A stretch of 64,000 nt of DNA from Euglena gracilis (Eukaryota > Euglenida > Euglenophyceae > Euglenales): assembly GCA_039621445.1 (NCBI GenBank), contig CP154954.1, positions 38,835,816 through 38,899,815 of the forward strand, read 5' to 3'. The notes beneath the pieces were generated by a model. The model did not search any database and was not told the origin of the DNA. It saw nothing but the letters and a program-made list of their open reading frames with translations. The translations under genes and the position numbers were made by a program. Below are positions 59,181-64,000 of the stretch, in pieces; positions within the stretch are counted from its first letter, which is position 1; every line of letters starts with the position of its first letter.

Positions 59181-61863
59181 GGGCGGGTATGCTTTTCTTT
59201 TTCCCTTCTTTCCCATTCCCTGTGTGTGGGCCAAGTTTGGGGGCCAATCGTAAATCTGTCATGGACGTTTCATCCTGCTCTTTCCAAAAACTTGGCCAAA
59301 ACAATTGGTGGGGACAGACAGGTTCCCAAAAGTTAAAGCAGCAGGATACAGTGAAAACTTAAGCTACAGCTTTGTAATCAGTTGGTGTTGATCCAAAGAA
59401 CCTTTGCCACACGCACACAAATGGAGTGCACATACCATCAGAGCAGTACCGTATCCCACATTTTATTTTGATTTGAAAATTCCAATGGACATTAAGGGGA
59501 TCTTATTCTTGGGACGGGTCCACATTTGGATCTTTGCTGAAAGGATTGGCTGGAAGAGGTCTTCGTCCATGAGGTTCCAAAATCAAAGGGCAGGATTTTT
59601 GCAACAAACAAATGTTGCCTCCAAAGATGCCAAGTTTCAACAAACGAGAAAAAATATAAGCCAAAAATCACCATTTCAAAAACTCATCCATTTTCGATTA
59701 TTTTGCACAATCGTTTTGCACATGTTAGTTTTAGAAGGGTCTTCTTTTTAGATTTTTGCCAAAATTGGCAGGGGTTTTATTTGAGGGAGGGTCTTTAGGC
59801 AAACTTGTTGATTCAAGGCTTTTGCTGCGCTTTGGCTTGGACCGTCCCATTCAGGCTTCTGTTTCAACTCAGAACACCCCCTCGAGGGGGTGCAGGAAGG
59901 ACCTATTGCTTAATTGGCCTGGAAAGCCCAAATGATTTTGACCTTTTTTTTGGGTTGGGGTCCCTAAAATTCCCGAGAATTTCCTAAATGGCCCAAAGTG
60001 GCCCAGATCACCTAAACCGAGAAAAATTTGGCCATCCTCCTTTGAAATTGTTTTTCAAGGGACGAAAATTTTGACTTTGTGGTCAGGACCAACAATCTTG
60101 GGTTCCAAGTGACTGCTTTCTCAATCCAGGCCATTGAGAGGGAGACATATGATGGGGTTTTCTGGTCATGATTCTGCGATTCTGGGATTCTAGGAACTTG
60201 GTTTCAACCTCTCTGGCAAGAAACCCAAACTTACTTTTTCTGGGTTATTGCAGTTGAATTGCATTCTCCCCTCATTTTGGCATTTTCACATTCGGAGCAA
60301 GTGTCCAACAAAGTTCTCCATTTCTTATTATTTAATTATCGAAGGCCTTTGCGCCATGTGACGCAGTTGGCACCATGGGGGAGGGACACAGACACTTTTT
60401 TTGTGTGTTTTTGTGGTGTTTGAATTGGCAAAATTTGTGGGTTTTTTTTGCTTTTTTTCTTGTTTTTTTTTTTGTGTTTTTGTTTTCCTCCGGCGATTTC
60501 TCATTCCCATTTTTTTAGAAATTTTTCGACTTCGAAAAAAATTCAACATTTTGGCCCGATTTTTCCCTGTGACCAAACTTTTTGCCAATTTTTGTCATCT
60601 TTGGACTATTTTTGGCCAAAAATTGCACATTCCCGAAATCTAAGCGAAATACATCAGAATATAGTTGCACAATAAATGATATTAACAGGTGAAATTTTTC
60701 AAGTCCACTCCTGAATAGCGTATATCCTGGGAGTTCCTGAAGGAATTTATGCAACTGCCGCTCTTTTTGTGTTTGTTTGTTTGCTTTTTGTTTGCGTTTT
60801 TGTTTGCGGCTTTTTTTGTGTCGCATTTTTTGAGGGTCCATTGTGCTTACCCCCTGTTGGCACCGAATACAACCCAGAATTGTGATATTTTGAACCCCCA
60901 CCTACAGTTTAAAAATGACCAACCTAAAGTGGGCAAATTTTAGGCTTGATCACAGGCTCTTGGGTGCGGCACCAAACAACCTCTGGGGGGGTCCTGGACC
61001 AGCAGCCTGGGTATGGGTTTCGACCGGAGAATTTTTCGAAACTGCCCCGAGACAACCCCATTTCTGGGTGGTTTCCGGGGGGGATCCCGCGCCGGGCTGG
61101 GTGGGTGGGTGGGTGGGTGGGGTGGGAGGACCCCCTGGGTCTTCAAGAAGCCTTGCACCATTGTTCAATTTGTGTCCAACCCCAACCCTGAGGGGTGCAC
61201 CTGGTATTGCGGAGTGACTGGCTCCTCTTGGTTCCGGACAACACCAACACCTCTGGGGCTTGTGGCACCGGAACTGGCCCAAAGAAATCCGTTTGCACCG
61301 GGGTTTTTTTAGTCTTGGACCCCCTCCCCCAGGGGGGAGGGGGGGGGGTGGGTGGGTCCCTTGGACCCGGTGGGTGGGTGCCGACCCCCTCCCCCCTCCC
61401 CCCCCCCCGGTCTTAACCATCAGAGAGTGACACCCCATTGGTATTCGGCCATATCGGCCCCCGGCCCGCCCGCCCCAGCGCTTCGCCCCTTGCTGCTTAC
61501 CCCAGTGCCATGCCCTGGGCTGCCCGTCCCTGTGCCGGGTTCCCTGCACCTTTTCCTGCCTGGCATTGCCCTCACTTCCCCCAAAGCTGTTCACCCAAAA
61601 GGGAACCATTTTCCACATTTTTGCCAAAAGGGAGTATGCGAGGCATAAAGGGACAGCACAAAGCACCTTCGTCTTCATCAAAATGGCCCGGCCAAGTCAT
61701 CCCGGGGATCCAGAGCGAAAACCCTATTTTTCACCCCCCCCCCACCCCATGGGCAGGGGGTCGAAAAAAACTGGGGGCAGGCGGTTTAACCGTTTAATGG
61801 CTTGAAGGAAAATTTTGCTTTGTGTTGTGCGTTTTATTATTTTGTTCACGCGGCACTGTGCAG

Positions 61864-61955
61864 ATTGTGAACAATTATGCCTGTCGTGCATCCAAAAAAC
61901 CAAACTGTTTCTGCACATTGAAAGACAACACAAAGGGTTTGAAGTCATTGATGGC
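61864..61955 (+). CDS. Gene 3 exon: B-box zinc-finger segment (3' end uncertain)
   Basis: Acceptor CACTGTGCAG. Entered with one borrowed base. C and H ligands are in CEQLCLSC and H-x4-H. The frame stays open to the stop at 62115-62117, so the donor at 61956 is a guess. Confidence 0.65.
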
Positions 61956-63958
61956 GTTTTTCATGATGAAGATGGAGAAATATCCGAAGTTCCCCCCCCT
62001 GCTCTTCTTCAGTGCCATGGCTCCTCCCCGCACCCCCAACAGAGCACCTCCATTTCAGCCTTTGGCCCCACTCCTGTATTCAGAGAATTGGTGCATTTCT
62101 CACAGTGCATCTCTTAAGCGGTAAATTGGAGGGGGACGCATGAGACACACGGTGGTGCCGAACGATTTGCAGGGAACGGCAACGTTCTTCTTCGTTCGTG
62201 GCAACCTTTCTTGTGGGCTTGCATTTGAGCACAAATGCCTTGTTGTGAAGCAGTTCAGGGGGGAGTTCATATGCTTCTTCCGAACATCTTGTTTGCCACA
62301 CTCACTTGTTCCTTCAGCAATGGAATGCATGCTGTCGGCGGTTGAAAGCCTGCTGTGCACAGAAGATTCAAACTGGATCATTGATTTGAACGGTGTGCGC
62401 CTCCACCACTGTGCGGGGAGAGAGTATGGAGGTCCTGCACCACATTGAAACATATCCAGGAGAGGGGGGGATTGGGCTCGACCAAGTTCAGCCCATTGAC
62501 CTCCTGCCATCTCCCTTTGTCCTTGAACCAGGGTGGTCATTCTTCAGGCAGCCAGGAGACCAAGGAGGGGGGAGGGGGTCAGCCCTCCACCAAAAAGGGC
62601 ATCCTCCTAGCAACGTTTTGCAGTGTGATTTTCCCTAAAGAGAGTTGGTTTTATCTCCGGAAAGAAAGTCACGGCTGATTTGGCTTCTTCCTCAGTCAGT
62701 GGCACGGGAGTCCACCGTCTGGTCATGGCAACTGGAATTCTCCGCCGACTCCCAACCCAAAAAGGAATTTCAATTCCAGTTTCGATGCAGATTCGATCGC
62801 TTGGTCGGCAGACACCCGGGGCCCAGCACCCCATTGCACAAGGCACCCCCCTCCCTGGGGTTGGCAAAAGGAGCAGCCTGGTCTACGCTTTCGGGGGCTG
62901 CCCTCTCCTTGCCGGTGGTGCAAGACCACCCCCTGCGGTCCGAAGGTTTACGTGCCACACATTATGTACCTGCAGACCTGGGCTTTGGCGTGAATGGAGC
63001 AGCACACCTGGGCGAGGTGCTGAGGGGGAACAGCACCGTGCAGAAGCTCCGCATCTGGAGTGTGCCAGTGAAACGACACGCGTGCTCTGATTCGCATCCT
63101 GGGCCATCTTTTCTTTGGGTCATCCACTTAAGGTCCTTTCAAGCAAAAACAAGGGGAACATCCGAAAATACCAACGTCAAGTTTAGGGAGTTTGAAATTG
63201 GTCACATAATGGCCACCCCACACCACCATCATCTGCAGTTTCAGTGATGCGCTGATGAACCTATGCATTTTTTCCGTGCAGGTGCAATTGACCCCCAAAA
63301 CAGTGGCACAGCAAGTTGGACCACTGGACCGAAAAAAAATACCCTCATACTGGCCAAAAAATGCTGGGTTGGGTAAATCCCCCCTAATAATAAACCCACC
63401 CGGTTTATTATTTGGACACCTGAAGTCGGGGTCCGGGGGGGGGGGGGTTATTATTTGGGGGGGTTTATTATTTGGGAAAAAAATTCGAGGTCAAAATTCG
63501 ACCAGAAACCCCCTACACAGGCTCCAATGGTCACTTTTTTGGCACTTTTGGGCTTTTTTTGAAAATTGGGTGCTTTTTTGGCATATTTTCTGCACCAATT
63601 TGATCTATTTTTGTGATTTTTTGCAACATTTCTGCTAATTTTTTACTCTTTTTTTCTTTGCCCTCACACCTGCCAGAGGGGGGGGGTTATTATTTGGGCG
63701 GCCGATTATTATTTGGGCGACCTCAAGGGGGGTTTATTATTTGGGGGGGGGGTTATTATTTGGGGGGGGTTACGTTTTCGAGAAGGCATGCGAGAGATCC
63801 GTTAAAAAAAGCGGTGCAAAACACCAGAGGGAGAAAAACCTGACCCTTTTCTCGTACCCCTCTGCTCGTTTCAGATAACGGCATCGGCCCTGAGGGGGCC
63901 CGGCACCTGGCAGAGGTGCTGAAGGTGAATGCCACCCTGCAGGAGATCTATCTGGACC
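61864..63958 (+). CDS. B-box-like zinc finger and leucine-rich-repeat protein (partial, runs off the right edge)
   Basis: Three exons are visible. The first (61864 on) has DCEQLCLSCIQKTKLFLHIE then RQHKGFEVIDG, the C-x4-C-x2-C and spaced-His second half of a B-box zinc finger; the first cysteines should be in an exon further left. The others (62976-63059 and 63875-63958) each encode one 28-residue ribonuclease-inhibitor-type LRR: NGAAHLGEVLRGNSTVQKLR and NGIGPEGARHLAEVLKVNAT. LRRs of this type form curved scaffolds for protein binding, and B-boxes mediate protein interaction or assembly. Other exons between 61.95 and 62.97 kb are likely but not resolved. The end of the gene lies beyond the window. 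Confidence 0.75.
62976..63059 (+). CDS. Gene 3 exon: one leucine-rich repeat
   Basis: Acceptor TACCTGCAG, donor GTGTGC. Exactly 84 nt, entered with one borrowed base and leaving one. It reads LGFGVNGAAHLGEVLRGNST then VQKLRIW. Spliced to 63875 the repeat continues as W-NNGIGPEG, keeping the L-x-x-N-x-I-G-x-x-G-A pattern. Confidence 0.85.
63380..63775. repeat. TTATTATTTGGGG repeats
   Basis: TTATTATTTGGG, with G runs of varying length, occurs about seven times between the two LRR exons of gene 3. A related complementary CCCAAATAACAACCCCCCC stretch is at 15875-15905. Confidence 0.8.
63875..63958 (+). CDS. Gene 3 exon: one leucine-rich repeat
   Basis: Acceptor CTCGTTTCAG, donor GTGTGC. Exactly 84 nt with the same phase-1 boundaries as 62976-63059. 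It reads NGIGPEGARHLAEVLKVNAT then LQEIYLD. Confidence 0.88.
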
Positions 63959-64000
63959 GTGTGCCCTCCCCGCCTTTTGCTGTTCTTCCCCTTTCTGTTG

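Larger units (their letters stand above)
56397..61863. other. Region between genes 2 and 3, no coding exon seen
   Basis: Repeats and AT-rich spacer. Gene 3 upstream exons, including the first B-box cysteines, may be in the right part but are not distinguishable. Confidence 0.5.

Overview
The window is nuclear DNA of a eukaryote with long introns. I read three genes, all on the + strand, as small GC-rich exons (23 to 184 nt) separated by introns of about 0.1 to 4 kb. The introns are full of poly-G/poly-C tracts, microsatellites and short foldback elements. The Ariadne gene resembles the plant-type ARI group (the motif KWCPSTPHCGN is present), so an alga, streptophyte or other protist is plausible. 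I cannot name the species. Nothing bacterial or viral was recognised.

Layout. 1-4194: no exon seen; a 162-bp satellite (about 235-1195) and an 18-bp minisatellite in two opposed blocks (1510-1866 and 2545-3300). 4195-20837: an Ariadne-type RBR E3 ubiquitin ligase, reconstructed from 14 exons; RING1, IBR, the catalytic Rcat domain and the Ariadne domain lie in collinear exons and almost all splice phases agree. 20838-23526: microsatellites and short duplications. 23527-56396: a second long gene with an acidic, basic-cluster N-terminus, a Pro/Gly-rich segment and a phase-consistent C-terminal half ending in a clear stop. I could not assign it to a family. 56397-61863: repeats only. 61864 to the right edge: part of a gene with a B-box-like zinc finger and ribonuclease-inhibitor-type leucine-rich repeats, each repeat in its own 84-nt exon; it runs off the window.

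The middle of gene 2 (34336-41073) appears again at 41088-48534, separated by 13 Ns. Both edges of the gap fall inside exons of the same gene, in the wrong order. This looks like two unmerged alleles placed in tandem rather than a real duplication, so gene 2 exons in that block should be counted once.

The introns carry several very short elements with terminal inverted repeats and exact 8-bp target duplications (4993-5204, 12652-12729, 28377-28728, probably 38675-38804). These are hAT-like MITEs. The splice donors are unusual: GTGTGC/GTGTGG is the commonest form, instead of GTAAGT. The genes do not form an operon or an evident shared pathway; the ubiquitin ligase and the B-box/LRR protein are independent eukaryotic genes.
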